A stretch of 64,000 bases of DNA from Lagopus muta (Eukaryota > Chordata > Aves > Galliformes > Phasianidae). The stretch covers positions 54,696,972-54,760,971 of the forward strand of contig NC_064437.1 in NCBI RefSeq assembly GCF_023343835.1, given 5' to 3'. Positions 33,763 through 48,924 of this stretch are shown here, one piece after another. The number at the start of each line of letters is the position of its first letter. Within the stretch, counting starts at the first letter, position 1. The notes below the pieces were generated by a model. It saw only the letters and a program-made list of their open reading frames with translations. It had not been told where the DNA came from and did no database searches. The position numbers and the translations under genes are program-made.

Positions 33763-36700
33763 AAAGAGAAAAAAGGTAGAATGACCCATGATTCAGGGTA
33801 TATTCTCTCAGGAAGAAAAAGTTAAAAATCCCCTCGTGAATAAAAGATACAGCATCCTTTCTAACCCTATACAAAGTGCTTGGGTTCCTAAGCCCATTCC
33901 TGTTTCTACAGGTTAGAAACTAAGCTTCTCAAAGAGACTTTATCAAACTTTATTTGTGGATGGTAAGGATGAAAGGATCCTTCTCATTATATCAGCTTTG
34001 AAAAACACAACGATGAAGCCATTCACTACTGTCAACCCACTGCAAATCTGCTGGGGTACTGTGGCAGGACCACCCCAGATATTAAAAAAAAACAGGGCTG
34101 GAGATGATTATTACTTTCCTCACCATAAGGCTGGAGTTGAAGAAAGGCAGATGTGGCAGTGGCATAGGCAAGCTATTCTGGCTACCTTCCATATGAATCA
34201 CATCTGGGGATCCACACAGCCAGTTGAGTCACAGCAATCTTCACTACCAGTGCTGGTTGTGTGCACCTGGGTGGGAACAAGCCAGCATGGTTTTGTTTTC
34301 CCAAGCAGGATCTACAGACAGAGTTAGGATCAGCCTGTGGCAAATCCTCCCAGCCCCCCAAACGCCTCATGACTGTGGTACGTGGAAAAACATTTTTAAA
34401 CTGGAAAGGATTTCCTTTAACCCAGTGGTTTTAAAAGTATCAGGTTGTTTACTTTTGGTGTTTGTTATTAATCACTATTAATCCTGCTGTCCCAGACCCT
34501 AGGCAAGGAGGAGAACATCTCTGACAGTCTCATTCATGTCTTCACAGAGCATGCAACAAACTCAGATCTATTCCAGTGGGCTTTGTTATTGTTAGTGCAT
34601 AACAAACTTCAGGGCTTAGTGGCAGAAACCTAAGTGCCCTTACTGTGAGCGCTCACTATGCATCAGGACTGCATCCTCTGGCATGTGATTATCTTTGCTT
34701 ATAAGAGGGATGGGACTCAAATAACAAGGCAGAGGAGGGTTGAGTAGCATTGTCCAAGCAGAAAGAAAGTTCACACGGTGCACAGGATAACGTGAAGTGC
34801 CCCTCCCAGTGTAACATTTACTAACAATCCTTTTTTTAGATCCTCTGTACGTACACAGATGCACACCCTTACACAGACTTTGCATTGAAGACAGTTTGCT
34901 GGCCTTTCTTGTCCCTTTTACATTTATATTAACTCTTCAAATCATCAGACAATGAATTAAAGCTGAATTAATGCCCAAAGCTGGATGTTCCAGTTATTCT
35001 GTGAGCTCCATGTCTGGCCACATTTTAAAAATAAACTGGACTCACCCTGCATTGCAAAAGGCTTTATCGGGTTGCTGGGGCAGGGCAGGAAGCCCTGGTG
35101 AGATCCTTTCCTTAGTGCTGTGCACTTGCAGGCTATATGAGCTTTCCAAGCATAAAAATAACACAGCCAGAAGCAAGGAGCCATTGCAGCAGTCTTGACC
35201 AGTACAACATCACTCCTTTGCCTTGCCTGAATCCTGTTTAGATGTTTTATGTTACTGTAGTACTTCTTGAGTGTGTACGGCTGAAAGAAGCTGGCTTTGT
35301 TTTCATGTTCTTGCACCCTTCAAAACTCTCTCATGCCCAGCTGGACATGGCCACACTACTTCCAGAGGCTACCTGGAAAGCAGATGGAACCAGCCCAGCA
35401 ATTCTTCAGCCCAGTGCTGGCCATCTCGATTGAATTCATTTTGTATTGCACTGAAAAGTCTAGGATATCTCCGCTGATTTTGCAGGACTAGAATAGGAAG
35501 CATGTACACTGCATCATTCCTGAGTAAGCTGCACAGGCATCAACATCTGGAGCCAAATCAGGATGAAAACTGGAAATGAGAACATCTTCAGGATAGCATG
35601 AATTTGCAAGAGACATCTGTTTTCAGCCTCAAAACTGAGGAAGTTCTGATCAAAACTGCTACAGCAGTTTACACTGGAAAATGAAGGCTAACGTGAAGTC
35701 CAGTTCGGGCTGAAGGTTAATGATGCTCAGCGACCAAGGTCAGTGGAACCTGCCCTTGTCAGCTCTAAGAGTAGCACAGGCAGAGCATTCCCACATCTCA
35801 TCAGAGACAGCTTTCCTGGCTAACATGGGAAGACTAATCCATACAGGTGAAACCAGTAGCACTGCCTGCTAGGGCGGCCCAGTCCTCCACATATAACAAA
35901 AGCTGCTCTCTTCACTTGCTTTCAACTTCAGGCCAAGCAATTTAAGCTTGATAAAAATATTTATGCCTGCTCTGGATGAGACAGTTTTGTGCGAGGAAGA
36001 GGGAGGGAGTCCAAATGTTTCCAAGCTGGAGACTAACAAAAAGAAACACCATTGTTTCATCTACACATCAAATTTAGCAACATTTCATGCATGAAAAACA
36101 AAATAGAAGTATTCATGAGGTTTTAAGAAGGCAAGTTCCCAAAGCACCTTTTCCAATTTTCTGGGCACACCATTCTTTTTCCATTCAAATCACAGTCGTT
36201 GTCCATACTCTGCAACAGGCTAACATCTTGCAACCTTCTGCACTCTCTCTTGCCATAGTCCCAGGGCTCCAAAGGTCCCTCCAAACCCACTTCCAACCCC
36301 ATTGGAGTGATTGGTTTCCTCCTGGGCATTTTTTTGGCACTTACTGCTTCAGTGACTGGCACTTGGTGGATGCTAAGGTTAATGATATCTCCAAACAGGC
36401 CTGAGAAGTGAGGGGGCAGGTACCATCCCTGCTCCAGATGGGAATGAGGACTCAGGGAGATAAAAGCAGCTGATAGTTCTGTTGCCATTAAAAACAACCA
36501 TCAGCAACATCCAACAGCAGATTGTATGTTCAAAGTCTTCCCCAGGAGCACCTGTGGCTCTCCCTGCTCAGCTCCTGTGGAAGTCACATCTCATCCTTCC
36601 AAGCCTGAAGGAGCCTCTTTGCTAGAGCATCACAATCAGCCCCACAGCAGGTCCTGAATGATGCAGGAAGCCTGAGAGGGAAGGGAACGGCAACACTGCC

Positions 36701-39700
36701 ATCTCCTCTGAAGACATGGAGAATATTTCTCCTTCATTAATGGCTCCTTTCTTTCCCCAAAGGCTTCTTATACTGCTATATTTTCTCTCAGAATTATTTT
36801 CCCCTTAAATTTTGAATCATGGGAAGCAAAACATGCTCTGTCTGGTGCTCAGCAATAAGGCAGATAGGAGCAAGCTGAAGCTTTGATTCTTGAATTAGAA
36901 AAACCCAAGTCATGCTACTGAATGTGGTTCAGTAATGCACTGAAGTACTCTGAGACATCATTTATGACATACTCAATTACCTCCTGCAATTTGGCTGACA
37001 CAAAAGGCAGTTTATAGGTGGCTCCACATTGTGTTTCACTTTGATAGGTAGCAAGAAAAGCAGCTATTTGAAAAAGTGATAGTAACTACACCTGGATAGG
37101 AGCTGTTTTTTTCGAAAGGTGACAAGTTTTTGAAACCAGGGTTTTCAAGGAAACAAATATAATTTTTCACAAGGTCCTTGAGGTCTACAAAGGACTCTGC
37201 TGCATGTTTTGACCACAGAGAGCCATAGGCAGAACAGACACCAACCTACTCTTGGACTTTCTTGCTGGGAAGAAACAAATTCCACACTCGAAGGTTTCAG
37301 GCCTGCCCAGACATACTTCCTCATTGCTGAGTTTTTGGGTGCCCCACAATTCCCTTCCTGCTGCAATAGAAAACAAATTGCCTTTTGGCCTGAAAATGCT
37401 TGTGCTCTATTTATGAACACCTAGTCAAGATAAAAATGAACACTTTCAGTATAAAAAATATTCCAGAATTAAGTTTGCTGAAAGCCCTTTGGGATGCACT
37501 ATGCCCTTCTCCAGTTTGCTGCCTCTGCAGGTATATACTTGAGAGAGAAATTAAGTTTCCTCTTAGTTCAAGGACTTGTTACTTGAGGACTTCAAGCTCT
37601 GAACTGCAAGAAGCATATAAATTGAAAGAGAAATGGAAACTGTAGAGATGCACAGCAGTATTATTGTTCCTGACAAAAACTTGGAAAGATGCACTTTAAT
37701 TAGTCAACCTCACACCACTGACACTGCTGTTTCCCTACCATCTCCCTATCAATATTTACAGAGCAATCAAAAGACCTTTTCTGACTCAGTACAGATAGTG
37801 AAGGCAGTTTTTCTTCCAGCTCACAGATCAAGCTTCAGGGATAGACTTGCTGAATCGATATTCATGGAAAAAGGCAAATGTACTTCTAGAGAGGGGAACA
37901 GTAAAGGTATTGGAGTGGTCTTTGCCATTAGCTGCTGAGAATTTGTTGCTCAAATTTTGCTTGTTTTGTGCTGAGAAGAACAACAACAAAATAATTCAGG
38001 GTGTGATTTTATTTGTACACACTTAATAACAGAGCACACATCAGTACCCTTACAGTCTGATGACAAACTTCCCCTAAAAGCCTTCTTCCAAATTCAGGAG
38101 GGGCAGGAGTAATTTAAGTTTTAGTTTCTTTCCCAGCCCTGGAGGCTGCCACACTCATCATTTGGCTGCTTTCATGTCAACATGGTGCTCTTCAGCTTTG
38201 ACCTGAGCTTTCTTGGGAACTGAGGAATTGGTATTGACAGGACTTCAGTCAAACCTGCCTAGTTCTTGAGACCATTTTTACTGAAGAAGAGTTTTCTGGG
38301 GTGGGCAGAAGACGAGTGCCATTATGGTGAAGAATTTCAGACCAGAATCAAGTGAGGCCTCCTATGCCAGCACTGCATTTGATGGGGCCTGAAGGTTACC
38401 TGATGGGACGGACACTGCAGGCAGAGTTGCTCATGGGAGGCATCACACCCAAGTGTTTTATCTTGAAACAAGAGTTTCCAGGTCCGCTGGAGTCAGCCAA
38501 GTGTGGTTGGCAAGGCAGTGGACCCTGGGGGAGGTTGGAGCAGCCCTGCAGCTGAGGTAAACACACAGAAGCTGACACAAAACCTTAAGGTGACCAAGGA
38601 CAAATTGCACCAGTCTACATTTCCTACCTGGCTGCATAAGTATTAAACACATGAAATCATGTCTAGTTTTCAAGTGGGGATAGCTCCTGCATAGACAGCA
38701 AGAGCCTAGGGGCTCAGACAGGAATCCTCAAGATGGCTGCCGCCTGCCCAGACCCCACTGCTGCAATGAGAAAATGTCCCCAGACCTGTATACAGCAATG
38801 GAGGTACTCTACTTTCTGCTCCATTGTGAGCTTCTACACATTGCTTTGACAGTAGCCAGCACAGCCTGACTCTAGATGGAGCACTGGCAAAGGCTCCTGC
38901 CTTTCCTTCTCTTGCATGCACCTGCAGCACACGTAGCCCAGCCGGAAAAAGACAAAGACACAAAAAGCAACACAGAGTTTGAATAGCACAAACTTGTGCT
39001 GTTGTTTCACCCTCTGGAGATAAAGCTTATGAGCAGCGCGTAGAACATTCATGAAATGAGTTACTGTCACAGCTGGGTGAGTGTGGACTGGTAGAGACAG
39101 GTTTTGTCTTTGCCACTCTACCAAAGCAATCAGCAGAAAGGACTGAATGCACCAATGCATGAGGTGTAGAGGTCTCGATGGCGAGACCACGTCAAAGTAG
39201 ACCTAGCCATCTGGCCTGCTCAGGACTGCACAAGATACATACAACAACGTGACTGCCTTCCCAAAAATGTTTAGGAAGCCCCATTCCAGGTTAGCTTCAA
39301 GGCCACAGGACAGCAGTTGGATAAGGCTGCTTGTCCAAAAACCATTGTTTTGCAGCTTGATTGAGAACATCAGCTTTCTCAACATCCGTGAACATCCTGT
39401 CCCAGGCCTGTTGTGGTGCCAGTGGGGTCAGTTGCACAGCTCCAGTCGGACATCCTGCCCAACAGGTCTGCTGTGGACATTCGGAAGCAATATTTTCCTG
39501 TGAGGTCACCAGATCAATTATTTCCAAGGAAATGCTGATGCTCATCCTGTGTACGGGACTAGGGAGCCCTCCCTTCCCAAAGATGGTGAGATTTGAAGTG
39601 GATAACACGTGAGCTGCACTGACATTGCTCTGGAGGCAGACACTACTGTGTAGCCTGTATTGGCCTCAGGACCAGTAGATACATTACATTATGGGCTGCA

Positions 39701-42270
39701 CAGAAAGGACCCACAAAGCCCCCAGCAAGCAGTGACTTTGCTAGCACCATTCCAAGCAGAGGAGTGCCCAACTTGCTCTGGAGCAGATGAGGAGCCTCTT
39801 GCATGTCTTCCAGTCATTCATTATCTTTGCCATCAGGAAGCTTTTCCTCATGTCTCAAACTCCTCTTTACTGCAGTTTGAATCTCTAACTTTCCAGAGAA
39901 AACTGTGAGTAAAAGTAGAATAAACTATTTCTTTTCTTCTTGCAGAAGCACTTAAGATTAGAGGCTCTTCCCTCCTGCTTAGCTTTCTCTGCACACATAT
40001 GCATTTGTAAGATGTTGTCATAATATCCCACAACCTCTCTTCTCCTGCCCCTAAAACCTGGATAGTAGAAAGAGTTCCCTTTCTGGCATAGACAGAGTTA
40101 TTTGCCTTCTAATACTCTTTTCCAAAACCTAAAGAGATATGGTACTTGATTTTCAGTTTCATCTATCTCAGCATTTCAGCAGCACATCATTCCTGTATTC
40201 ACAGAAAGAACATGACTCTGGCCTCTCTTCTATCACCAGCAGCTAGCAGCCACTGTCAAGGACAGCTGTGATAGTTGCTAAATTAGCACAGAGCCACATC
40301 ATGCCCTCAAAGCACTCACTCCTTCTATGTAAGGCTGGACACAAGATGGAATGCCCATGCAGATCAGGAGATAAAACTAATAGCATGAGGAGTATGTTTT
40401 TCAACACCCTGCCTCAACATCCTTTTGCTATTTGACTCTGCAGGCCAGCTCAGCTCTCACCAGCAAGCAGTACGAGCGAGGGCTGCCTGTGCACTGCCTC
40501 AGCTCCTCCTGCTATGGCCAGGAAGGGTTTCCACAAACTGCAACACACTGCTCACTGTGAGATGCGTGAGGGGAAAGGTAGGAAGTGTGTATGTGGCTCC
40601 CACCCACACAGTTAGCTGTTATGGTAGGATCCTGGCCAGGAACAGCTTGGCTTTTTAAACTGAATAAATTTTGTCTTGTTAACTGAGAGGAAAACAATGG
40701 GAGTAGACTAAACTTTTGTGTTTTTCAGAGGAGAAAAGACACACACTAACACATGAAAAAAAAAAACCAACCTTGGCTTACCAGCCTCACCAGCTTCCAC
40801 CTCCTCAAACCAACTGTGATGGGAGCCAGGTTGTTCCCTTGCACAATCTTTCACCAGTACAGATGGACACAAATGAATGACACCCCACTGCTCTACCAAA
40901 AGCCCAGTAACATCAACCACAACGTAAGGAGCAATGTCACTGCACACATGCTGTATGGCCTCCACTGTGCTCACAATGGGACCTGCTCTGGCTGTCGCAC
41001 CCTTGGTCACCCTTGCATGTGTGGGCAGCCAAGGCTCATTGATTCATAGGGGGCAGTCACCTCATGGAAAGCTGGTGTGAACACAAAAAGGGATATTTAT
41101 TTAAACCTGCCTTTTCTTCCTCCCAGTTAATTCCCAAGAAGGTGAAAAAAACTTAGGCAGTGTCATTAAATCAAGCAGCAGTTACTTTGACTCTCCTTAT
41201 CCTATGGCAAACATATTGCCTCCATCCCTATATATCTGACTTAACTGCATATTAAACATTCAATTATACGAATGCTTCAGTATGCAGAGAGTTGGAGGAA
41301 ACATTACTAGAAAGCTGGTTTCCCAGCAGGGATACACCACTCCAGCACATCTCAGAAGTGTGCATGTGTATGTAGTCACAGCTCAGACGCAACTTGCAGA
41401 ATGCTTGTTTTACATGTGACAGTATGAGGCCCCATTTCAGTCATGTAACACTGAGCATTCATATATTACAGTTAGTAGAAAGCACATGCTTTGAATTACC
41501 TCCATGTTGAGAGGCTGAACCAAAATCAGTCAAAATAAATTGCCATTGTAGGCTGGGTATTCACTTGATCTGAGATCTCCATCATAGTCTTGACTCAGTG
41601 ACAAAGTAACAGTCACATCAGGAGATCAACAGGCCCAAGAATAAATAGGGCTTAAATAGGGCTCAGAAATGCTGAGATTGATGGTCTTTGTAATATTGGA
41701 CTTTTGTTTTGATAACTCGTTACAGCTGTTTGTATTCAAACAGTTGGGTAGGGACAATATTTTAAAGCTGACTATTGTAGCAAGTACATCACCACAGAAA
41801 TGAAAAACAATGCTTTTTTTGAGTGCCTGAAATATCAGCTTTTTAATAAAATACAATATAGTTCTTTAAATGAAGCAGAAACACCAGACCATGAAAGCCT
41901 CTGCAGGAATGGGTGGAGCGTGGAAGAAGAAGAGAGCAGTAAAGAGCACTTTTACTGCAAGGCTTCCTCTGTTCTCACTAGGAAATTTGCTACTCTCACA
42001 ACTACTTTCTCTAGGATAACTTCCCAGTCTAAGCAGAGGCAGTCTGCATTTCATGCCAGCATCTGCAGGAAGAATCAGGCTCTCTAACTTCATTACACAG
42101 TGGCTTTAGAAATGAACAGCAGAAACAACACAAATACTCTGGGAATTAATAAGCCCATTCTTGGCTTGCGAGTCATAAATCTAAAAACTGCCAAGAGATA
42201 CGCACACACACAAATATGTTGGCTGCAAAGTACTGCTGGCTATCCCTGCTTTTCAAAAACAGTTTGAATT

Positions 42271-42292
42271 AAAACAAACAAACAAACAAAAC
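42271..42292. repeat. (AAAC)n microsatellite
   Basis: About five perfect AAAC/CAAA units in an A-rich stretch. Confidence 0.8.
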
Positions 42293-45200
42293 AAGAGAAA
42301 ATTAACCCTTATAAGAAAACAAATCATCCCACCTTTGTACTATGCTTCCACTAGCTCAGAGTCATTTCCACCCAAGGGAGTGACTCAGAAACTAGACTAT
42401 TGCTACTTGCAACTGTATGTAATAATTTTTATGTGCTCTTTGCTCAGTCCCCTCTGCTTACCAACAAAAGACCTTTCAGCTTTTTCCTTCCCTGAACAGT
42501 TTGTAAAGTGATTGCTGGGAAGAAAAACTCTGGAAAGATTTAATGGGATAGGAGTGATGCAACATGCAGTGCTGTTAGCAAAAGTACCAAACATGTGAGG
42601 GCTGTGAAGCCACGTGGTTTTCATTTGGGATGTGTGGGTGAACACAGATGTTTGCTTCCTTTATAACATAAGCACAACAAAGGATAACTTTGTTTGAAAG
42701 CCAAGGGGCAGGCTCTCCGCACACTTAAAGACTGACTTATAACGTAATGGGAACTGTGAGTCATAGCTGTGGGGCCTTTTATCATTGGCACAAAAAATCC
42801 CCTCTGCTGCAGCAGAGCTTAGCTTTGGAGCAAAGAGCTTCCAGCCCTGCATGTGAGACTGAAAGCATCTAGGACTAACAGCAAACACAGGGCTGAGCCA
42901 AGAACACATGCTGGGGATGACTTACAACACAGATACATCCTTTTCAGTTGACATTTCGTCTCGTAACTCCTTCAGAACCTGAGATCATGATCTGTGCTCA
43001 TTCCAACAGCATCAAGCAGCTTTGGCTCAATGAGCTGAGATGGACATCAGTGAGATGCTATCCTAGCACCTTCATACTGGCTTTTGTATTTGGCTGCAAA
43101 GGAGTGTGGCCTTGATGCTTAATTTGAGCAGAGCTGGCTGTCCAGGTAGGACTGTAGCAGAGCTCTATGTCCTTAAGTTATCTGAATTACCAAGTAACTT
43201 ACGTCGTGGTGTGTCACAGTAAGGGAGGATTGGCTGATTGATTACAGCTACCCGAAATACAGAGACCTATCTCAATCCTTGCCCCTCCTAGCCTGGGAGA
43301 AGACAAAAGTCTTCTCTGATTATCACGAGTGGCTTGTCATCTGCAGCTCAGGAGTACAGAAAATCCAAGTGCTCTTTCTCACATTTAACAGTCCTGAGGT
43401 ATTTTGTTGCTAAATCTCCAGAGACAGTTAGAAATTTAACTCCCATCTGAAACCTGTGGCAGTCAGGTACCTGAACATTTGGGGACAAATGATTTAGGAG
43501 CTAAGCATTTTGAATCCAGATATAAACACGAACATATGCCTGTATCATGCAGATTAAGTGTCTCAGTTTATGCTTGAGAGCATCTCCCTAGCTCCACTTC
43601 TAGTATTTATCAACATTCTCCAAGAGCTTAGGAATAGAAAAATAGAGATAAAAGAGTTCTGAAAAAGCAATACAGTCTCTCCTGCCTACACTCACCGCCT
43701 ACGCTACTTGGATGGTTTTTGGCAAGTCTGTTTTGCTCTGAAAAGCTTCCAGCAAATCTTCATCTCTGCATCACAAGACAGTCTAGACTAGGGCTTAACT
43801 ACCTCTATCTGTAGGAATTTCTGCTTATCACTGTGTGCATTCTCCAAAGAAAGGTGTAAGCCCTGCATGGGGTTCTGGCACATATAGATGCTATCTTGTC
43901 TTAAGGAGTTACTTCTCTTCCTGAAGACAGTGTGGGAATCTTTTGCTCTCACTCATAATCACGTTCTCTCTGAGCATCACCAAATCCTCTGCAATTCAGA
44001 AGAAATGAAAGCAAGGCACTCTGAAGTTGAGTTTCATTGTTTTCATTTGTTTTTGGCAGCAGACTGCATCTTTTCAGTTGATGGCACCCACCATCCCTTG
44101 GGTGAACCCAGAGAAAGATGCAGCAAATAGTCACACAGGTGGCTCAACTGACTCCTTAGAACTAATATATCACTTTCCTACTCTGACTCTAACACCTTCT
44201 CTGCTCTTCCCTCTGGTTTTGAAAATGAAGGAACAGTACATTTTCTTTTGCCAGGCAACTGAAGTAACCATATGAATCAGAAACTGTGCCTAAAAGGGCT
44301 TAAAGTCTGCAACAGTTGGCCTCGGTAGGTTTCATCCTTGCCAACACCATGGTTGGTTTTCCTAAGCCACATGCATGGCAGTGGGGTGCATCAGATATTT
44401 GCCATGTAAATGCTGAAAAAGCATCTCTGCCCTGAAGCACATATCGCTGATATAAATAACATGCTGGATCAGCCAGAAAAACCTGCCTTAGGAAGAGGAA
44501 TAATAATGAAACGTGGTGGAGGGAAAAGAAAAAGAGAAAAAAAACTCATTTACACACAGGCAGTGGCAATGAGCCAGTTCTCACAGCTTTGATCCAGGCT
44601 GGTTCAAGAAGCTAGCCAGGGAATGCTGTGAACTGAGCTTTGCTAGAGCAGAGCAGCTGTCTGAACTGAGATGGGAAAAAGGGAACGAACACCACCCAAC
44701 ACAGACACAGCTCCAGTACAAATAAGAAAAGGAATTAAATCACATGGACTACGTGAAGTAACAGGTACTCAGAGCTGCAGCAGGACATTGTGGCAGCCAG
44801 GACTGCTGCTCTGATGGCTGCTGCTGTCACCAGCTCTGTTCCCTCCCTTCCCACTACTGTCTCGCAAGTCACATTTGCAACGTTGTACCACCAGACTTCT
44901 GGATTTCACTGGGCAGTTCTGCTTTCTGTGGGTTTCTCAGAGATTTTCATACAAGCATAGTCTGGACCAGTAAAACTGTGCATTGCTGCCTTGTAAAAGC
45001 TGCTGTTTCACTTCAATCCAGCTGTCTCTGACGCCTGTCCTCTCTCTGACCATCAGGAGGCATTCCAAGCCTTTCCCCCCAGCTTTGACACTTGTAAGGG
45101 GGGGGATCCACAGTTCACCCTGTATGGGTAAAGTATCTTTGTCAGGTTGTCCTGCATAGCAGTAGCAGCTATCAGCAAAGCATGTACCTCTTAGTTCCTG

Positions 45201-48200
45201 CCTGCTTTCCCCTCTGACTAGACACCTACAATACCAAACAACCAGATAAGAGGAATTTTACACTGAATGCCAGAAGCAAGAGCTTCTTAACACTGAACTT
45301 CCAAACTGAAGCCATTTATCAATGGAACCTTCTCAGTACTGCTACATCAGGTAGTCTTTGTCTGACCCTTACTGCTGGAAACAACACTTAGCTTACTAAA
45401 TGATGAACCACACCACTTCCTTTACAGCATTTCTCCTGCAAGATCTCCTAGCAAGACCTAGGAGACTCTCCCAAACTATGTGAATGCTGGAAAGAAGAAT
45501 GACCTCTGGAACACTTACCTGCTACACGATTTTGCAGGTGCTCATTAAACTTCACATTACTGTGATCACCACAGTGCAGAGAAGACTCTGTTCAGTCACT
45601 CACTGCTAAAGCACAGCCAGGAAGTCTGCAAAACACAAAGAGAATGAATGAGGAAGTTCAGACAGAAGAGGGGTACATAATGCAGTTAACTAAATTAGGA
45701 ATTGATTAAAATAGTTAACTCCCCCCTCCTTACCCAGTAAAATGATTACAGAAGCTCAAGACCTGAAATAATCAGCTTTGAAGAGATCAGGAAAGAGTTA
45801 AAACTCCTCCCACAAGAAAAGGTGAGAATGGCACAGTGGGTCTGTCAGAGTTGCAGATATATGGGCAGACAAGAACCTCCCTCCAGAACCTCCCTCCTCT
45901 GACTCCATCCTCACCGACCAGCTCTCTCCTTTAAAATGGATTAGGGTTGAATTAGCAGCTGCATAAGTGTAAGGGCTGGGACGGCTCTGTCTGGGATTGG
46001 TCTGCTTCAGAAAAGTCATCCAGCTGCTTTAAGCAGCTTGTGAGGTAGAAATACTTGCTAGGGGAGCTGGGTTCAGAGAGCTAATGTGAGAAACAGAAAA
46101 TGAAGGAGAAGATGCAGGAAACACTCTGAGTGTGCAGGAAGATACAGTGCAGAACCACAAGTTAAACTACTGCATTCTGGGAGGAGAATCTATGAAATTT
46201 TAGATGCAACAGGAAACAAAGTGTCCTCCAGCAGAAGTGGTCCATTGGCACAACAAGCAGAGGTCACCCAGCTGTGTGCAGGCAGCCAGGGGACAGGCAG
46301 CATCTCCCTCCTACCCAGCTGCCATCACAGCCACTTCAAACCTCTGATCCAAAGCCTGATGAAAGCAGCAGCACGTCCGTGTGCTGAGCTTTGGAGCTGG
46401 GTCCTTGGAGGGCTTAGGGTTGAGCTGATGCACCCTTGCTGTCCTGAACTGCTTCACATTGGCAGCTCTTGGTCAGGGTTGATCAACTCTCCCTCTTCCA
46501 TGTACCTGCTCTGAGCAGATCATCTGCATTCTCACTTCTCCATTTCCATCTTAAACTCTGAGACCAAATTGGACAAACAGGCTCAGCCCTGACTTCCTGT
46601 ACCTCTGCACCACAACACTACTGAGGCTGCTGAGCCAGGAAATCCAACCCCAGAAGGGCTGAATCCATGCTGTAATATTGCAGTGGTTGTTTGTTAGCCC
46701 TCAAGGCCTGCAAAGCCAGGTCCTGTAGTGGCTCAAAGCCAGTTGGGTACAGCAAGAAATTCTGCTGGGAAGGAAAAAGCTAAGGAGTGCAGTGCTGCTG
46801 GACAGGAAGAAGAGCAGGAAAATGATGCTAAGGGGCCAGAAGAGCCCAGCTCCAAGGCTCACATTCAAGACTAGCTCAGCCAGCCTCGTATGACCCACAC
46901 GTGTGGAAACCAAAACAAGCTAAAAAAAGAACCCTGTCATAACTGCACTCCTGGGCTGGCTCTCCATCCCTCAGCCTGCTCAGATCTTGGCTACCTGCCT
47001 CCTTTCTTCTTCCTCCTGCTGAGGGGTGAATGGGCAGAAGGTTTTGCTTACACAGCTGAGCACCCCTGCTAAACCTGGATTTCATGGCTGGTACATGGCA
47101 CTCCTGACCAAGCTCCCTCCCTGCCTACAGCTGCACAGCCAGTGTCTACCTCTCTCCTCCACCCAGCAATTATGTGTCAGGATGGAAAGTACATGCTCTG
47201 GCAGCAAAACTGCTTTTTCTCAGCATGAGTGGATTATAATCGCCAATGGGAGAGAAGGAGCTGGCCCACCCAACAGCCTACTTTAAAGGGGATCTAAGCT
47301 TCCCCCCCCAGCTCTTTTCTCCATTGCACTATTGCTATGGATTGTAATTGGAATTCTGTGGAGCAAGGAGTGCAGCATAAGACAGCATGGGGCAGCAGAG
47401 AGACTTGAGCAGGCTCCTCGTGGAGTTCACAGAATTTCTCAATGCTTCCCAGAACAATACTTTTCTGAGTTTTCACCTTGTTGACAGGGGCTGAATTTAG
47501 CTTGAAAGCTGACATGAGAAATCTTGTTTAAGAAAGGATGCAGTTGTGTAAGGAGGGAGTAATAAAGCTCGAGAACGAAACCACCCTTTTTGCTAATATA
47601 CTCAGTGCACTCAGGGAACTGACTTTTATATTGTGGTGTACTTTTTCCCCCAGTAGCTCTCAGTAAGCATGCTTCCTTATATCACTCTATTTGAATGAAC
47701 TTTTTTTGCAGGCAAGCCCCAAGATACTGAACCAACATTCAACAAGTAGCCTATTGCAGAAGCCTGACTAAAATTGTCCTTATGAAAATCACAGTTTTTG
47801 CATAAAATACAAACTCAGAAATGAGCTAGATCAGCATGCTGAACATCAGTTTCCATGGGTCAGATTTCCTCTCTCTGTTACTCATCGCCACATAAGGAGG
47901 GTTGCAAGCACAGACTGTACCTCAGAGGCTGCAGAGGCACACAGGAGCCCTTACTGTCATGGAGACAACCAACACAGCATGAAATGGGAGTGTGACACAG
48001 AGTTCAGAGTTACTGGCTGTCATTTGGCCTGAAGCAATCACTCAGGAAGAGCAAAACTCCTCTGCTTCTGACCAGACTTCTTCAGTCTGACTTGTATGGA
48101 AGGGGGAAAAAGTTTTTTCTTCGTATATTGTAATGCTCTGAGCAACAAAAAGAGGAAGACAGTTAGGCAGGGAGGGGTTGCTGTTGAACTCTATGTAAAT

Positions 48201-48924
48201 AAGGATGGCTCCCTGGGCAGGCACAGGTACCCAGCTTGCCTTGTGCACACTGCTGAAGCAAACACCAAATGCGTACCCCCATCACGCAGCAAACACAGAA
48301 TCATCCACCAGCAGGGAGTTGAGTCCTCAGAGCTTCATTACTACTGACATTGGCTCTCTGATCTCTTGCTACTTCTGTGGCAATCACACTTAACATATTT
48401 TTCTCACACAGGAGCAGTATGAAGCATCTATTGTGCTAAAAACAAGGCTTTCCAGTTTCCATGCCTAATTTTCATTCTCTGCTTTTCCCCAAGGACAGAA
48501 AGAAAACCCTTACAAATGTATTAAGGAGAACTGGGAGCACTAAGTTTTAAAACTAGATGAAGGTAAACTCTGTTTTAATCTATGAAGGTAAACTGAGTAA
48601 CTTCAGTCAGAGCTGTACAAGAACATTATTATCTCCACCAAAGCAAACTCAAAGCCTCACAAAAGCAGCTGTGTTTTTGTAATTCTGTCCCAGCACACCC
48701 TGCCCAGTCCTCACTTGGCAGCTCACACCAAATAGCTGTGCCCAAAGGGGATGCACTGGCTATGGTTTAGGCCTATAGCACTCATTAAAACCACGTTAAT
48801 AGAAATGTTCTCTTAAAGACAACAGTAGTGCTCATCTTGCTTGGCCATGTAACAGACTCCAACAGCAACACACCCTACTTTTCTGAAGAATTAATGTGGC
48901 AGCTCTAAAGACAACTCCTCCATA

